Assembly (NCBI RefSeq): GCF_040215725.1
Contig: NZ_CP157967.1
Span: 1 to 64,000, forward strand
Reading direction: 5' to 3'
DNA: 64,000 nt
Source of the DNA: Rhizobium sp. ZPR4
GTDB lineage: Bacteria > Pseudomonadota > Alphaproteobacteria > Rhizobiales > Rhizobiaceae
A model generated the notes under the pieces. It worked only from the letters and a program-made list of their open reading frames with translations, made no database searches and had not been told where the DNA came from. Position 1 is the stretch's first letter. Each line of letters opens with the position of its first letter. The position numbers were made by a program, and so were the translations under genes. Below are positions 48,824-58,514 of the stretch, piece by piece.

Positions 48824-50077
48824 ATGCGCGCGAATTATCTGTTTACGAGTGAGTCTGTTGCCGAAGGTCACCCGGATAAAGTTTGTGACCGCATTTCCGA
48901 TGAAATTGTCGATCTGGTTTACCGCGAGGCTGCAAAGACCGGCGTGAACCCCTGGACCGTGCGCATTGCATGCGAGACCCTTGCCACCACCAACCGCGTC
49001 GTCATCGCGGGTGAAGTGCGTCTGCCGCCAAGCCTGATGAAGAAGGACAAGGACGGCAACGACGTCATCAATCCTTCGAAGTTCAAGGCCGCCGCTCGCC
49101 GCGCCATCAAGGATATCGGTTACGAGCAGGATGGCTTCCACTGGAAGAAGGCACGCATCGATGTCCTGCTGCACTCGCAGTCCGCCGACATCGCCCAGGG
49201 CGTCGACAATGCTGCCGACCAGCAGGGTGACGAAGGTGCTGGCGACCAGGGCATCATGTTCGGCTACGCCTGCAAGGAAACGCCTGACCTCATGCCGGCG
49301 CCGATCTACTATTCGCACAAGATCCTGCAGCTGCTCGCTGCCGCCCGCAAGAAGGGCGATGGCGAAGTCGCCAAGCTCGGCCCGGACGCCAAGAGCCAGG
49401 TGACGGTCCGTTACGTCGACGGCAAGCCGTCCGAAGTGACCTCGATCGTGCTTTCCACTCAGCATCTCGACGAGAACTGGGACTCGAAGAAGGTTCGCGC
49501 CGTTGTCGAGCCCTATATCGTCGAAGCCCTTGGTGACCTGAAGATCGCTTCTGATTGCAAGTGGTACATCAACCCCACCGGCAAGTTCGTCATCGGCGGT
49601 CCCGACGGTGATGCTGGCCTCACCGGCCGCAAGATCATCGTCGACACCTACGGCGGCGCAGCCCCGCATGGCGGCGGCGCATTCTCCGGCAAGGACACGA
49701 CCAAGGTCGACCGTTCCGCGGCCTACGCCGCCCGCTATCTGGCGAAGAACGTTGTCGCCGCCGGTCTTTCCGATCGCTGCACGATCCAGCTCTCCTACGC
49801 CATCGGCGTTGCTCAGCCGCTGTCGATCTATGTCGACCTGCACGGCACGGGCAAGGGTGTGACCGAGGACCAGGTCGAAGCGGCCATCCGCAAGAACATG
49901 GACCTCTCGCCGACCGGCATCCGCCGCCACCTCGACCTCAACAAGCCGATCTACGCCAAGACCTCGGCTTACGGTCACTTCGGCCGCAAGGCCGGCCGTG
50001 ACGGCTCTTTCTCCTGGGAGCGTACGGACCTGGTGAAGGCTCTCAAGGAAGCCGTGAAGCTCCGGGAAGCCGCATGA
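48824..50077 (+). CDS. metK: S-adenosylmethionine synthetase
   Basis: MetK condenses methionine with ATP to make SAM. The 417-aa protein has the N-terminal [19 protein letters not shown], the ATP-site [15 protein letters not shown] and the glycine-rich [15 protein letters not shown]. The body is slightly longer than E. coli MetK because of an insert typical of alphaproteobacteria. The start ATG at 48824 is preceded by GAGGGGAA. Its stop overlaps trmB as ATGA, coupling SAM supply with a SAM-using tRNA methylase. Confidence 0.98.
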   Translation: MRANYLFTSESVAEGHPDKVCDRISDEIVDLVYREAAKTGVNPWTVRIACETLATTNRVVIAGEVRLPPSLMKKDKDGNDVINPSKFKAAARRAIKDIGYEQDGFHWKKARIDVLLHSQSADIAQGVDNAADQQGDEGAGDQGIMFGYACKETPDLMPAPIYYSHKILQLLAAARKKGDGEVAKLGPDAKSQVTVRYVDGKPSEVTSIVLSTQHLDENWDSKKVRAVVEPYIVEALGDLKIASDCKWYINPTGKFVIGGPDGDAGLTGRKIIVDTYGGAAPHGGGAFSGKDTTKVDRSAAYAARYLAKNVVAAGLSDRCTIQLSYAIGVAQPLSIYVDLHGTGKGVTEDQVEAAIRKNMDLSPTGIRRHLDLNKPIYAKTSAYGHFGRKAGRDGSFSWERTDLVKALKEAVKLREAA

Positions 50078-50775
50078 TCGATACCGAGCGCCGGTCGCGG
50101 GCGACGGAAGCATTCTTCGGCCGGCGCAAGGGTAAGGCCTTGCGCGGCCAGCAGGCTGAAAAGCTGGAAGCATTGCTGCCGCAGTTCATCATCGATCTTG
50201 CCGCCCCGGCGCCGCAGCCGCTGAACGATCTTTTCCCGGTGCCATCAGAGCGTCTGCGCCTCGAGATCGGCTTCGGCGGTGGAGAGCATCTTATCCACAG
50301 GGCGCTGGAGCAGCCGAAGACCGGCTTCATCGGTGTCGAGCCTTTCGTCAATTCGATGCAGAAGCTGCTGGCGCGTGTCGAGGAGGCAGGCGCACACAAC
50401 ATTCGCGTCTACAATGACGACGCGACGCAGGTGCTGGATTGGCTGCCGGACGGCTGTCTGGATCAGATCGACCTGCTTTATCCGGATCCCTGGCCAAAGA
50501 AGAAGCACTGGAAGCGCCGCTTCGTCTCCCAGGTGAATCTTGCCCGCTTCCATCGCGTCCTGAAGCCAGGCGCCCTCTTCTGCTTCGCGTCTGACATCGA
50601 CACCTATGTCAATTGGACGCTGCAGCGCTGCCAGGCGCATGGCGGCTTCGAGTGGACTGCGCAGAATGCCGCCGACTGGCTGACGCCCTATGAGGGCTGG
50701 CCAAGCACGCGCTACGAGGCAAAGGCCCGCCGCGAAGGGCGCTCATCTGCCTATCTGACCTTCAAGAGGGTCTGA
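50074..50775 (+). CDS. trmB: tRNA (guanine-N7-)-methyltransferase TrmB
   Basis: TrmB methylates G46 of tRNAs at N7. The 233-aa protein shows the SAM-binding [12 protein letters not shown], the [13 protein letters not shown] strand and the hallmark [19 protein letters not shown]. The start overlaps the metK stop by 4 nt. An exact DnaA-box sequence (TTATCCACA, 50291-50299) lies inside the gene but is single and within coding sequence. Confidence 0.96.
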   Translation: MIDTERRSRATEAFFGRRKGKALRGQQAEKLEALLPQFIIDLAAPAPQPLNDLFPVPSERLRLEIGFGGGEHLIHRALEQPKTGFIGVEPFVNSMQKLLARVEEAGAHNIRVYNDDATQVLDWLPDGCLDQIDLLYPDPWPKKKHWKRRFVSQVNLARFHRVLKPGALFCFASDIDTYVNWTLQRCQAHGGFEWTAQNAADWLTPYEGWPSTRYEAKARREGRSSAYLTFKRV

Positions 50776-50830
50776 TCGCTCCGGTTACGGGCGAGAATTT
50801 CAGATTGAAATATTCGCATCATCCCGTCAG

Positions 50831-50850
50831 GACCGCCGCTTTGGGCGGTC
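50831..50850. terminator. Hairpin between trmB and the convergent DUF1150 gene
   Basis: GACCGCC / GGGCGGTC stem with a short GCTTT loop in the 161-bp gap. There is no U-tract, so it is only a possible (perhaps rho-assisted) terminator. Confidence 0.45.
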
Positions 50851-50936
50851 TGGATCATGCGCATGCGTTGCCAGGTGGGGCCGGTTCGATGCGGTCCTTG
50901 CGGACGGTGACTTTCACCGTCGGGCGACGCTCATGG

Positions 50937-51194
50937 TCAGTGCAGGCTGACCGTCTTCAATTCGTCTTCGGCAGCACGATAGAAGGTGCTGGAGCGATTG
51001 TCCGTCAAGAGGATCGGGGTGCCGTCGGCGCCGAAAAGCGCCCATAGATCGACATCCGGATCGATATCGGGCGCTTCCGGGAAGCAGCGGGATACTTCGG
51101 ACCAATCCATTTTTCTGATGTAGGCGACCTCACCGGTGCCGATATTGGCAAGTTCGGATGGGGTCAGGCGGGCGGTAGCTTCTTTCAACAACAT
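50937..51194 (-). CDS. DUF1150-family small protein
   Basis: An 85-aa acidic protein beginning MLLKEATARLTPSELANIG and containing YIRKMDWSEVSRCFPEAPDIDP and WALFGADGTPILLTDNRSS. This is the DUF1150 group, found in alphaproteobacteria next to Hsp20 genes; function unknown. It follows hsp20 on the minus strand with a repeat of about 120 bp between, so it is likely part of the same heat-induced unit. ATG at 51194 was chosen on family-like N terminus. Confidence 0.82.
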   Translation of the reverse strand: MLLKEATARLTPSELANIGTGEVAYIRKMDWSEVSRCFPEAPDIDPDVDLWALFGADGTPILLTDNRSSTFYRAAEDELKTVSLH

Positions 51195-51221
51195 GCTCGT
51201 ACCTCCAGTATGAGGGACCAA

Positions 51222-51343
51222 CGGCTCCAGAGCATGATGCCGAAAAGTGTGGATGGCTTTCGGGCGACGTCGTGCTCTAGTTCTTTGATTCTAGAGCCGA
51301 TTCAGACTTCAGGCCGATTCGGCCTAAAGTCATCCGGCTCCAG
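51222..51343. repeat. RIME-like repeat between hsp20 and DUF1150, flanked by a 9-bp direct repeat
   Basis: Contains AGAGCATGATGCCGAAAAGT, GGCTTTCGG, CGTGCTCTAGTTCTTTGATT and CTAGAGCC, matching the frequent rhizobial intergenic repeat I recall, then GGCCGATTCGGCC. It is bounded on both sides by CGGCTCCAG (51222-51230 and 51335-51343), a direct repeat that looks like a target-site duplication. Confidence 0.75.
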
Positions 51344-51352
51344 GCCGTTGTG

Positions 51353-51784
51353 CTACTGTGAGACCGAAATGTTAATTTTCTTTACTATACGGTCGGGTTC
51401 CGGCCGAATGAGATCGACGGAGAGCAGGCCGTTCTTGAGCGCGGCACCGAGCACCTGCATGCCGTCGGCAAGAACGAAAACGCGCTGAAACTGCCGGGCC
51501 GCAATACCGCGATAGAGATAGTCGCGCTCGCCCTGCTCGATCTGGCGGCCGCGGATCAGCAGCTGGTTTTCTTCCGTCGTGACATCGAGCTCGTCTTCGG
51601 AAAAGCCGGCAACAGCCAGCGTGATGCGCAGTCGCTCCGGCTCGCCGGAAAGGCGATCCGCATGCATCCGTTCGATATTGTAGGGAGGGTAACCGTCGCT
51701 GGCCTTGGAAATCCGCTCAAGCGTCTTTTCCATAGTATCAAAGCCCAGAAGCAGCGGGCTGGCAAAGGGAGTCGTCCGGCTCAT
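51353..51784 (-). CDS. Hsp20-family small heat-shock protein
   Basis: A 143-aa ATP-independent chaperone (IbpA/HspH-like). After an N-terminal SPLLLGFDTMEKTLERI the alpha-crystallin domain runs from YPPYNIERM to GLLSVDLIRPEP, with the conserved ITLAVAGFSEDELDV and the G-x-L motif GAALKNGLLSVDLI. The start ATG at 51784 is preceded by AAGGA at 10 nt; the TTG 24 nt further upstream lies inside the RNA thermometer hairpin and is rejected. Upstream are a RpoH-type promoter and a ROSE-like leader. DUF1150 follows. Confidence 0.93.
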   Translation of the reverse strand: MSRTTPFASPLLLGFDTMEKTLERISKASDGYPPYNIERMHADRLSGEPERLRITLAVAGFSEDELDVTTEENQLLIRGRQIEQGERDYLYRGIAARQFQRVFVLADGMQVLGAALKNGLLSVDLIRPEPDRIVKKINISVSQ

Positions 51785-51841
51785 TGTCTCAAAGTCCTTG
51801 GGTGTCAAGCGACCGTTCCGGACCTGATCTTCAGCACCCGG
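51785..51841 (-). ncRNA. ROSE-like RNA thermometer in the hsp20 leader
   Basis: The predicted leader has two hairpins. The distal one (51818-51841) pairs CCGG..CTGA with TCAG..CCGG around an AGA loop. The proximal one (51793-51814) pairs GGUC(G)CUUG with CAAGGACU, sequestering the AAGGA ribosome binding site with a bulged G in the UCGCU strand. That UYGCU strand with bulged G opposite the Shine-Dalgarno is the hallmark of ROSE elements, which open at heat-shock temperature. The leader is about 57 nt, a little shorter than classical ROSE. Confidence 0.75.
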
Positions 51842-51847
51842 TTGTCC

Positions 51848-51879
51848 CTAATATGGGAGTACGCGCCTGTGAGTGCAAG
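51848..51879 (-). promoter_or_regulatory. RpoH (sigma-32)-type promoter of hsp20
   Basis: CTTG-N18-CCCATATTAG matches the alphaproteobacterial RpoH consensus CTTG-N17/18-CYTATNTNNG at all but one of the fixed positions. It sits just upstream of the ROSE-like leader; predicted start is near 51841. Confidence 0.7.
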
Positions 51880-52015
51880 CCATGGCGTCTTCGCATTTGC
51901 GAGATCGAAATCCATGGCGGCGAATCGTTTTGCGGGATGGCGTGCGAGCGCTTGACAAAGCCGGACCGGACCCGCGACAAAGCCTGTCGATCTGCACCGG
52001 AGGAAAGTTACAGAT

Positions 52016-52960
52016 ATGACCGAACCTAGAAAAATCATCATCGATACGGACCCTGGTCAGGACGACGCCGCGGCGATCTTTCTCGCCTTCGGCAGCCGCG
52101 AGGAGATCGAGGTGCTCGGCATTACGGCGGTTGCCGGCAACGTGCCGCTGAGCCTGACGAGCCGCAATGCCCGCATCGTCTGCGAACTCTGCAATCGCCG
52201 TGACGTCAAGGTGTTTGCCGGCGCCGATGCGCCGCTGAAGCGCAAGCTGGTGACGGCGGAGCATGTGCATGGCAAGACCGGGCTGGACGGTCCGGAACTG
52301 TCCGAGCCGACGATGCAGCTGCAGCCGGGCCACGCCGTCGATTTCATCATCGATACGCTGCGCAAGGAGCCGGAAGGCGCCGTCACGCTCTGCACGCTCG
52401 GCCCGCTGACCAACATCGCAATGGCCTTCCAGAAGGCGCCTGAGATCGTCGGACGCGTACGCGAACTTGTCATGATGGGCGGCGGCTTCTTCGAGGGCGG
52501 CAACATCACGCCGGCGGCCGAGTTCAACATCTATGTCGACCCGGAGGCGGCAGACGTCGTGTTCCGCTCGGGCGTTCCCATCGTCATGATGCCGCTCGAC
52601 GTCACCCACAAGCTGCTGACGCGCAAGGATCGCGTCGAGCGCATCGCCGCCGTCGGCACGCCGCCGGCTAAGGCCATGGTCGAAATGCTGCAGTTCTTCG
52701 AGCGTTTCGATATCGAGAAGTACGGTTCGGACGGCGGTCCGCTGCATGATCCGACCGTTATCGCCTACCTTCTGAAGCCCGAGCTCTTCAAGGGCCGCGA
52801 ATGCAACGTCGAGATCGAGGTGACGTCGGAACTGACCGTCGGCATGACTGTCGTCGACTGGTGGCATGTCACCGAACGCAAGCGCAACGCCAAGGTCATG
52901 CGCGACGTCGATGCCGATGGCTTCTTCGCGCTGCTGACGGAGCGCTTCGCCCGCATCTGA
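52016..52960 (+). CDS. Inosine/uridine-preferring nucleoside hydrolase
   Basis: A 314-aa calcium-dependent N-ribohydrolase that splits nucleosides into base and ribose. It has the family signature IIIDTDPGQDDAAAI (Asp cluster for calcium) near the N terminus, VKVFAGADAPL, the second block GPLTNIAMAFQKAP, MMGGGFFEGGNITPAAEFNIYVDPEAADVVF and a C-terminal LHDPTVIAYLL with the metal Asp. Substrate preference is not resolvable. A ribokinase gene lies 2.6 kb downstream beyond a chemoreceptor. Confidence 0.93.
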   Translation: MTEPRKIIIDTDPGQDDAAAIFLAFGSREEIEVLGITAVAGNVPLSLTSRNARIVCELCNRRDVKVFAGADAPLKRKLVTAEHVHGKTGLDGPELSEPTMQLQPGHAVDFIIDTLRKEPEGAVTLCTLGPLTNIAMAFQKAPEIVGRVRELVMMGGGFFEGGNITPAAEFNIYVDPEAADVVFRSGVPIVMMPLDVTHKLLTRKDRVERIAAVGTPPAKAMVEMLQFFERFDIEKYGSDGGPLHDPTVIAYLLKPELFKGRECNVEIEVTSELTVGMTVVDWWHVTERKRNAKVMRDVDADGFFALLTERFARI

Positions 52961-52973
52961 TCAAGACCCATGA

Positions 52974-53005
52974 AAAAGGCCGCCGGAGCGATCCGGCGGC
53001 CTTTT
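52974..53005. terminator. Bidirectional terminator between nucleoside hydrolase and chemoreceptor genes
   Basis: Perfect 14-bp stem AAAAGGCCGCCGGA / TCCGGCGGCCTTTT with loop GCGA. The A and T ends allow termination in both directions between two convergent genes. Confidence 0.9.
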
Positions 53006-53029
53006 GTATTTCATCGAGCCAAGATCGGC

Positions 53030-55375
53030 TCAGAACTCTTCCCAGTCGTCCTGGGCGAGTGCGTTGGCGCCTTGCGTCTGCGGAATTGCCTTGCGTGCCG
53101 GTGCTGCAGCGGCGGGCGCTGCTCGGCGCGGCGCTGCCGGAGCCCGCATCTGCTGGGCGGTCGCCCGCAATGCGCTGGCATTCTCCTGGACGGCACGTGC
53201 GGTGCGGAAGCGCGCAACGAGCGTCCGCAGCGACTGGGCTTCCTCGGCAAGCGCCACGCTGGAGGCTGTGGTCTCCTCGACCATCGCGGCATTCTGCTGG
53301 GTCACCTGATCCATCTGGTTCATGGCCGAGTTGATTTCCTTGAGGCCAATAGCCTGCTCGCTTGCGGAGGCGGAGATCTGGCGGATCAGGCCGTTGATCT
53401 CCATCACCTGCTGGGCGATCTTGTGCAGGGCATCGCCCGTGCGGCCGACCAGATCGACGCCTTCCTTGACCTGTCCGGCCGAGGCATTGATCAGGGTCTT
53501 GATCTCCTTGGCGGCGTTGGCCGAGCGCTGAGCCAGCTCACGCACTTCCTGCGCGACAACGGCAAAGCCCTTGCCGGCTTCACCCGCGCGGGCAGCTTCG
53601 ACACCTGCGTTGAGCGCCAGGAGATTGGTCTGGAAGGCGATCTCGTCGATGACGCCGATGATGCGGGAGACTTCCTGCGACGATTGCTCGATGCCGTGCA
53701 TGGAGGAAATGGCCTTCTGCACGATCTCGCCGGAATGCTCGGCATCCTGCGATGCGGCATTGACGCTGCTTGCCGCCGTACGGGCGTTCTCGGCGCTCGA
53801 ATTGACCTGCGCAGTCAGCTCGTTGAGGGCCGCTGCCGTCTCTTCAAGGCTGGCGGCCTGCTGTTCGGTACGACGGGCGAGATCCGATGCGCTGTTGCTG
53901 ATTTCGCCGGTGCCGCTGCCGATATTGCCGACGCTGACATTGACCGTGTGGACGGTGTTCTCAAGGCTCGCCAGCGCGGCATTGAAGTCCTGCTTGAGCT
54001 GGGCGTACTCGCCGGGAAAGTCGTCCGTGATCCGCTGGGTAAGATTGCCCTTCGAAAGCTCGGCGAGGCTCTGGCCGAGAATGCTCACGATATGGCGCTG
54101 CAGCGTGACGCTCTCGTTGCGTTCGCTCTCCGAGCGGCGGCGTTCGCCTTCAGCAGCCAGGCGCTGATCATTGGCTTCGCCTTCCAGGCGCTTGGTGTCG
54201 GCAAGCGCGAAGCGGAAGCCTTCCAGAGCCTTGGCGACTGAACCCACTTCGTCGGCACGAGCTTGGCCGGCGACCGGCTCGGCATAATTGCCGGCGCTCA
54301 GGCGATTGACGCTTGCGACGAGACCGGCGAGCGGCGTCTGCACGAAGCCGCGCACCGCGGCGTAGAGAGCGAGCATGACAGCGGCGAGTACCAAAAGCCC
54401 GGCGACGATCATCATGTAGGTCTGATCGCGTACAGGCGCTGCGATCGCGCTGTGCGGCACGTCGATGAGAACGACCCAGGTGGCGTTGAGACCCGGAACG
54501 GCGAAAGGATAGACGACGCGGTCGAATTCCTCGCCGCCATTGTCGGCGAGGTTTTTCAGGATGCTGGCGGAAGAGGAGGTCAGCGCCGCCTTGATCGTGT
54601 CAGCACCCGAGCCGTTATAATCCTTCATCAGCAGGTCGGCACTCGGTGCCACCAGCCACTTGTTGTCCTGGGAAACCAGCAGCACGCGGCCGGTGCCGAA
54701 CGGCTGCATCTTCTGCAGTTTCGTCGAAAGTGAATTGAGGGAGATATCGACGCCTGCAATGCCGATCAGCTTGCCGCCGGACATGACGGGATAGGCGATC
54801 GAGCTCATGGTCGTCGGAACGTCGGTGCCCTGTGCGAGGTAGGGCGGCGTGATCGCGCCCTTGCCGCTGTCGGCGGCAAGCTTCCACCAGGGCGCCGTGT
54901 AATCATTGTCGAAGGTCGAGAACTGGATGCCGCCATCTTTCGTCTTCGACCAGTAGGGCGTGAAGGCACCCTTGTCGTTGACGCCCTGATCCTTGTTGTT
55001 GGCAAGCTCCGTGGTCTTGCCATCCAGTGCGCCGAGCTGCTCGCAGAACCAGCTGCCGAAGGCAAAGGCGTTCTGTTCGACATTGGCCTTGAGGATATTG
55101 ATCATGCCCTTGCGGTCGAAGGTATGACCCTCGTGCCCGCGGCCGATGATGGCGGCCATGGAGCGGGCGGCGCTCGCCATTTCGCCGACATTGGCGGCGA
55201 TTTCGTTGGAAATGGATTTGGCCTCGGTATTCGCCTGATCCATCGTCAGCGTCTCGACGCGATCGCGGGTCTGGGAAATCAGCAGAAAATTGGAAACCAG
55301 CAAAACGAGTGCGATCGCCAGCCCAGTGACCAAGATCAGCTTGGCCGCAAGCGACTTCATACGAAAGATGAACAT
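53030..55375 (-). CDS. Methyl-accepting chemotaxis protein with Cache-type sensor
   Basis: A 781-aa receptor: N-terminal membrane helix ([20 protein letters not shown]), a large periplasmic double-Cache-like sensor (about residues 40-310, with [12 protein letters not shown]), a second helix ([21 protein letters not shown]), HAMP, and the cytoplasmic signalling domain with the conserved hairpin [23 protein letters not shown]. It ends DDWEEF, like the pentapeptide tail that tethers CheR/CheB. The ATG at 55375 has GAGGA 5 nt upstream. Ligand unknown; flanking nucleoside and ribose genes hint but do not prove a link. Confidence 0.92.
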   Translation of the reverse strand: MFIFRMKSLAAKLILVTGLAIALVLLVSNFLLISQTRDRVETLTMDQANTEAKSISNEIAANVGEMASAARSMAAIIGRGHEGHTFDRKGMINILKANVEQNAFAFGSWFCEQLGALDGKTTELANNKDQGVNDKGAFTPYWSKTKDGGIQFSTFDNDYTAPWWKLAADSGKGAITPPYLAQGTDVPTTMSSIAYPVMSGGKLIGIAGVDISLNSLSTKLQKMQPFGTGRVLLVSQDNKWLVAPSADLLMKDYNGSGADTIKAALTSSSASILKNLADNGGEEFDRVVYPFAVPGLNATWVVLIDVPHSAIAAPVRDQTYMMIVAGLLVLAAVMLALYAAVRGFVQTPLAGLVASVNRLSAGNYAEPVAGQARADEVGSVAKALEGFRFALADTKRLEGEANDQRLAAEGERRRSESERNESVTLQRHIVSILGQSLAELSKGNLTQRITDDFPGEYAQLKQDFNAALASLENTVHTVNVSVGNIGSGTGEISNSASDLARRTEQQAASLEETAAALNELTAQVNSSAENARTAASSVNAASQDAEHSGEIVQKAISSMHGIEQSSQEVSRIIGVIDEIAFQTNLLALNAGVEAARAGEAGKGFAVVAQEVRELAQRSANAAKEIKTLINASAGQVKEGVDLVGRTGDALHKIAQQVMEINGLIRQISASASEQAIGLKEINSAMNQMDQVTQQNAAMVEETTASSVALAEEAQSLRTLVARFRTARAVQENASALRATAQQMRAPAAPRRAAPAAAAPARKAIPQTQGANALAQDDWEEF

Positions 55376-55568
55376 CATTTCCTCGAAAAAGCGATGCGTC
55401 GGATACACATTATCCGAATGCAAGGTCGGCGCAGGATGGCCCTGTCATGGAGCCGCCGTTAAATTCCTGTCGCGGCCGGAAGGCCATACGCACCAGGCCA
55501 GAGGAGAATGATATGGAAGCGCAAAAATTTAATTAATTGCGCTTCCGGATGCTTGTGATTTGTTGCCG

Positions 55569-56468
55569 TTAAAGCCGTTCTGCCACTTCGCTGGCAACGG
55601 GAATTGAGGGCTGCGCACCCGCCTTCAGGCAGGCGAGTGAACCGGCGACGGCCGCGCGGCGCAGGCTGGCGTGAAAATCGAGGCCTTGGTCGAGGCTGGC
55701 GGCGAAATAGCCGCAGAAGGTATCGCCGGCGCCGACAGTGTCCACCGGTTCGATCACAAGGCCCTTGGCGCGCGAAAGCTCGCCGCCGCGAATGGCGATG
55801 ACGCCATCGCCGCCGAGTGTCACGATCAGGGTCTGGCCGGTCTCGCCATGCAGGCGGACGAGTGCCGCTTCGCGCTCGGATGCCGACATGTTGTCCTGGC
55901 CGGCCAGCCTCTCGAATTCCGTCTCGTTGGCGATGACGATATCGGCAAGGCGGCCGAGGCGGGCGGCTTCGGGGATTAGCGGCGCGAGATTGAGCACGGT
56001 GCGCACGCCCTTTGCCTTTGCGGCGTTCAGCGCAGTTTCGACGGCGGCGACCGGGATTTCGAACTGTAGCATCAGCGTATCGCCGGGGCTCAGCGCGGCA
56101 ACGGCAGCCGTTGCGTGTTCGGCGGTATTCGTGCCATTGGCACCCGGAACGACGGCGATCATGTTCTCGCCGTCACCGCCGACGAGGATGAGGGCCGTAC
56201 CCGTCGGCTCGGAGACGCGTCGGGTGGTGGAAAGATCGGTGCCGGCCGTCTGAAGTAGATCCAATGCAGGTTCCGCGAAACCGTCATTGCCGACGGCTCC
56301 GCTCATGCGCACGGTTGCGCCGGCGCGGCGTGCGGCCAGCGCCTGATTGGCGCCCTTGCCACCGGCAGCGGTGGAAAAGCCGTTGCCGACGACGGTTTCG
56401 CCCGGCTTCGGCAAACGATCCGTGGTGGCGATGAGGTCCATGTTGATGGAGCCGAAAATAGTGATCAT
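55569..56468 (-). CDS. rbsK: Ribokinase (PfkB family)
   Basis: A 299-aa sugar kinase that phosphorylates ribose to ribose-5-phosphate. Family motifs: FGSINMDLIATTDRLPKPGETV, GGKGANQALAARRAGA (PfkB signature 1) and VDTVGAGDTFCGYFAASLD (signature 2 with catalytic Asp). No ribose ABC transporter is adjacent; a nucleoside hydrolase, the other side of which would produce ribose, is nearby. Other pentose or nucleoside kinases of the same fold are possible. Lies between the chemoreceptor and rmuC, all minus strand. Confidence 0.9.
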   Translation of the reverse strand: MITIFGSINMDLIATTDRLPKPGETVVGNGFSTAAGGKGANQALAARRAGATVRMSGAVGNDGFAEPALDLLQTAGTDLSTTRRVSEPTGTALILVGGDGENMIAVVPGANGTNTAEHATAAVAALSPGDTLMLQFEIPVAAVETALNAAKAKGVRTVLNLAPLIPEAARLGRLADIVIANETEFERLAGQDNMSASEREAALVRLHGETGQTLIVTLGGDGVIAIRGGELSRAKGLVIEPVDTVGAGDTFCGYFAASLDQGLDFHASLRRAAVAGSLACLKAGAQPSIPVASEVAERL

Positions 56469-56569
56469 GCGATGTCCTGCCCTGGGTGTTGATCTCGCAT
56501 GATCCTGCCCGAAGGCGCCTTATGTCTTTGTGGATCATGCATCGATTGGGCGCGACACTGCCGAAGCGA

Positions 56570-57748
56570 TCAGTCTTCGTCAACTACCCTGAGCTTGAGT
56601 TGGCTCGTGCGGTTGTCGATAGGCTTGGGCCGTTCTTCCGGCCGCACTTTGGCAGGCTCCTTCGCGGCCTCGAATTCCAGCGCCTCTATCCGCTCGCCGC
56701 GCCTTGCCAGCTTGTCGGCCGAGGTGACGATCATGTCGACATCCTTCTGTGCCATGGCGAAATGCCCCTGCAGCTTGCGCACCCTTTCGTCTAGGCGCGA
56801 AAGGTCGTCCATTAGGTGCGCCACCTCGCTCTGGATGACATGAGCCTGCTCGCGCATGCGCTGGTCTTTCAGGACAGCCTGGATGACCTGGATCGACAGC
56901 ATCAGCAGCGACGGCGAGACGATGACGATGCGGGCGCGTTGAGCTTTCTGCACGATCGCCTCGAAATTCTCGTGGATCTCGGCAAAGATCGACTCGGACG
57001 GCACGAAGAGAAACGCCGTGTCCTGCGTCTCGCTGGGAATCAGATATTTCTCCGAGATGTCGCGGATATGCAGCTCCAGATCCCGGCGGAACTGCTGCGC
57101 GGCAATTTTGCCATGTTCGGGGCTGGCGGCAGCGCGAATGGCGTTCCAGGCTTCCAGAGGAAACTTGGCATCAATGACAAGCGGCGGCGAACCGTTCGGC
57201 ATGCGAACGGTGCAGTCCGGTCGCGAACCGTTCGACAACGTCGCCTGGAATGCATAGGCGCCCATCGGCAAGCCATCGGCGACAATGGTTTCCATGCGTG
57301 CCTGGCCGAAGGCGCCGCGCGTCTGCTTGTTGGAAAGAATGGCCTGCAGGCCGACGACATCCTTCGCCAGCGTCTGGATATTGGTCTGCGCGGCGTCGAT
57401 GACGGCGAGCCTTTCCTGCAGGCGGCGCAGGTTTTCATGCGTCGAGCGCGTCTGTTCGCCGATCGTCGCCGTCACCCGCTGCGACATGCCGTCGAGACGC
57501 TGGCCGATGGCCTGATTAAGCTCGGCCTGCCTGGAGCCGAATACTTCGGCCATGGTGGCGAGCCGCCCCTGCATCTCCGCCTGCGACCGCAGCAGCGCTG
57601 CCATCGTATGCTCGGCGTCGAGCGCATCGTCTTCCGCGCGTGCCTTGCCCCGGACGAAAAGCACGATCACTGCGATCGCAAGCAGAATGACGAGGCTGGT
57701 CAGAACCTGGACCGTGGAAATGGCTTGGCCGAAGATGATGAAAGACAT
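56570..57748 (-). CDS. rmuC: DNA recombination protein RmuC
   Basis: A 392-aa protein with an N-terminal membrane helix (VLTSLVILLAIAVIVLFV), a long coiled-coil (about residues 45-130) and the RmuC nuclease-like domain: QARMETIVADGLPMGAYAFQATLSNG, PLVIDAKFPLEAW and TAFLFVPSESIFAEIHENF. RmuC limits inversions at short inverted repeats and is related to restriction-type nuclease folds. It is divergent from def with a 186-bp gap. The gene-rich repeat content of this chromosome gives it plausible substrates. Confidence 0.93.
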   Translation of the reverse strand: MSFIIFGQAISTVQVLTSLVILLAIAVIVLFVRGKARAEDDALDAEHTMAALLRSQAEMQGRLATMAEVFGSRQAELNQAIGQRLDGMSQRVTATIGEQTRSTHENLRRLQERLAVIDAAQTNIQTLAKDVVGLQAILSNKQTRGAFGQARMETIVADGLPMGAYAFQATLSNGSRPDCTVRMPNGSPPLVIDAKFPLEAWNAIRAAASPEHGKIAAQQFRRDLELHIRDISEKYLIPSETQDTAFLFVPSESIFAEIHENFEAIVQKAQRARIVIVSPSLLMLSIQVIQAVLKDQRMREQAHVIQSEVAHLMDDLSRLDERVRKLQGHFAMAQKDVDMIVTSADKLARRGERIEALEFEAAKEPAKVRPEERPKPIDNRTSQLKLRVVDED

Positions 57749-57934
57749 GAAACCTGGCGCGCTGATGAAGTTCTTGTTCGCACCATAGCAAAATTGCTGT
57801 GAATATCCAGATCAAACCGTGAACAAAATTTCGAGCCTATCTGCTGCTGTTCGGATTGCTGCCGGCGAAAAAACACCGCGCCATCGCCATCTTGGCGATT
57901 CCATCGCACGACAAGATGCGTTAAGGGAAACGTC

Positions 57935-58450
57935 ATGACGATCAAGCCACTCATCATTTTGCCCGATCCGCTGCTCCGCCAGGCTTCCAAGCCCATCGAG
58001 CAGATCGATACCGAAACTCAGCGCCTCGCCGACGACATGCTGGAAACCATGTATGACGCGCCGGGCATCGGCCTTGCGGCGATCCAGATCGGCGTACCCC
58101 GCCGCATGCTCGTCATCGACGTCGCGCGCGAAGGTGAAGAAAAGAAGCCGCTGGTTTTCATCAATCCGGAGATCGTCGCGTCGTCGGATGAGCGTTCGGT
58201 CTATGAGGAAGGCTGCCTTTCCATTCCGGATTATTATGCCGAAGTGGAGCGCCCCGCCCGCGTCACCGTCAAACATCTCGACCGCGACGGCAAGGAGCAG
58301 CTCACCGAGGCTGACGGCCTGCTGGCGACCTGCGTGCAGCACGAGATCGACCACCTGAACGGTGTGCTCTTCATCGACTATATCTCGCGCTTGAAGCGGG
58401 AGATGGTGATCAAGAAATTCACCAAGGCTGCCAAGTCGAAGGCACTCTGA
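57935..58450 (+). CDS. def: Peptide deformylase
   Basis: Def removes the N-formyl group from nascent proteins. The 171-aa enzyme has all three motifs: [10 protein letters not shown] (GxGxAAxQ, with Q), EEGCLSIP (EGCLS, metal Cys) and [11 protein letters not shown] (HExxDH). It is normally followed directly by fmt (formyltransferase); here a toxin-antitoxin pair of about 0.7 kb is inserted between them. Confidence 0.97.
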   Translation: MTIKPLIILPDPLLRQASKPIEQIDTETQRLADDMLETMYDAPGIGLAAIQIGVPRRMLVIDVAREGEEKKPLVFINPEIVASSDERSVYEEGCLSIPDYYAEVERPARVTVKHLDRDGKEQLTEADGLLATCVQHEIDHLNGVLFIDYISRLKREMVIKKFTKAAKSKAL

Positions 58451-58484
58451 TCTCCGGCATTGAAAGATCGGCCTGAAACGCCTA

Positions 58485-58501
58485 TGATATCACTGATATC
58501 A
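58485..58501 (+). promoter_or_regulatory. Candidate FitA operator: two TGATATCA palindromes
   Basis: TGATATCA occurs twice separated by one base, 14 nt before the antitoxin start codon. Ribbon-helix-helix antitoxins bind paired short palindromes upstream of their own operon, so this fits autoregulation. Confidence 0.6.
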
Positions 58502-58514
58502 AATGGGGGCGTGG

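Noticed and set aside
50291..50299. Perfect DnaA box TTATCCACA
   Set aside because: Single copy inside trmB, no cluster of boxes and no A/T-rich unwinding region, so not evidence for an origin.
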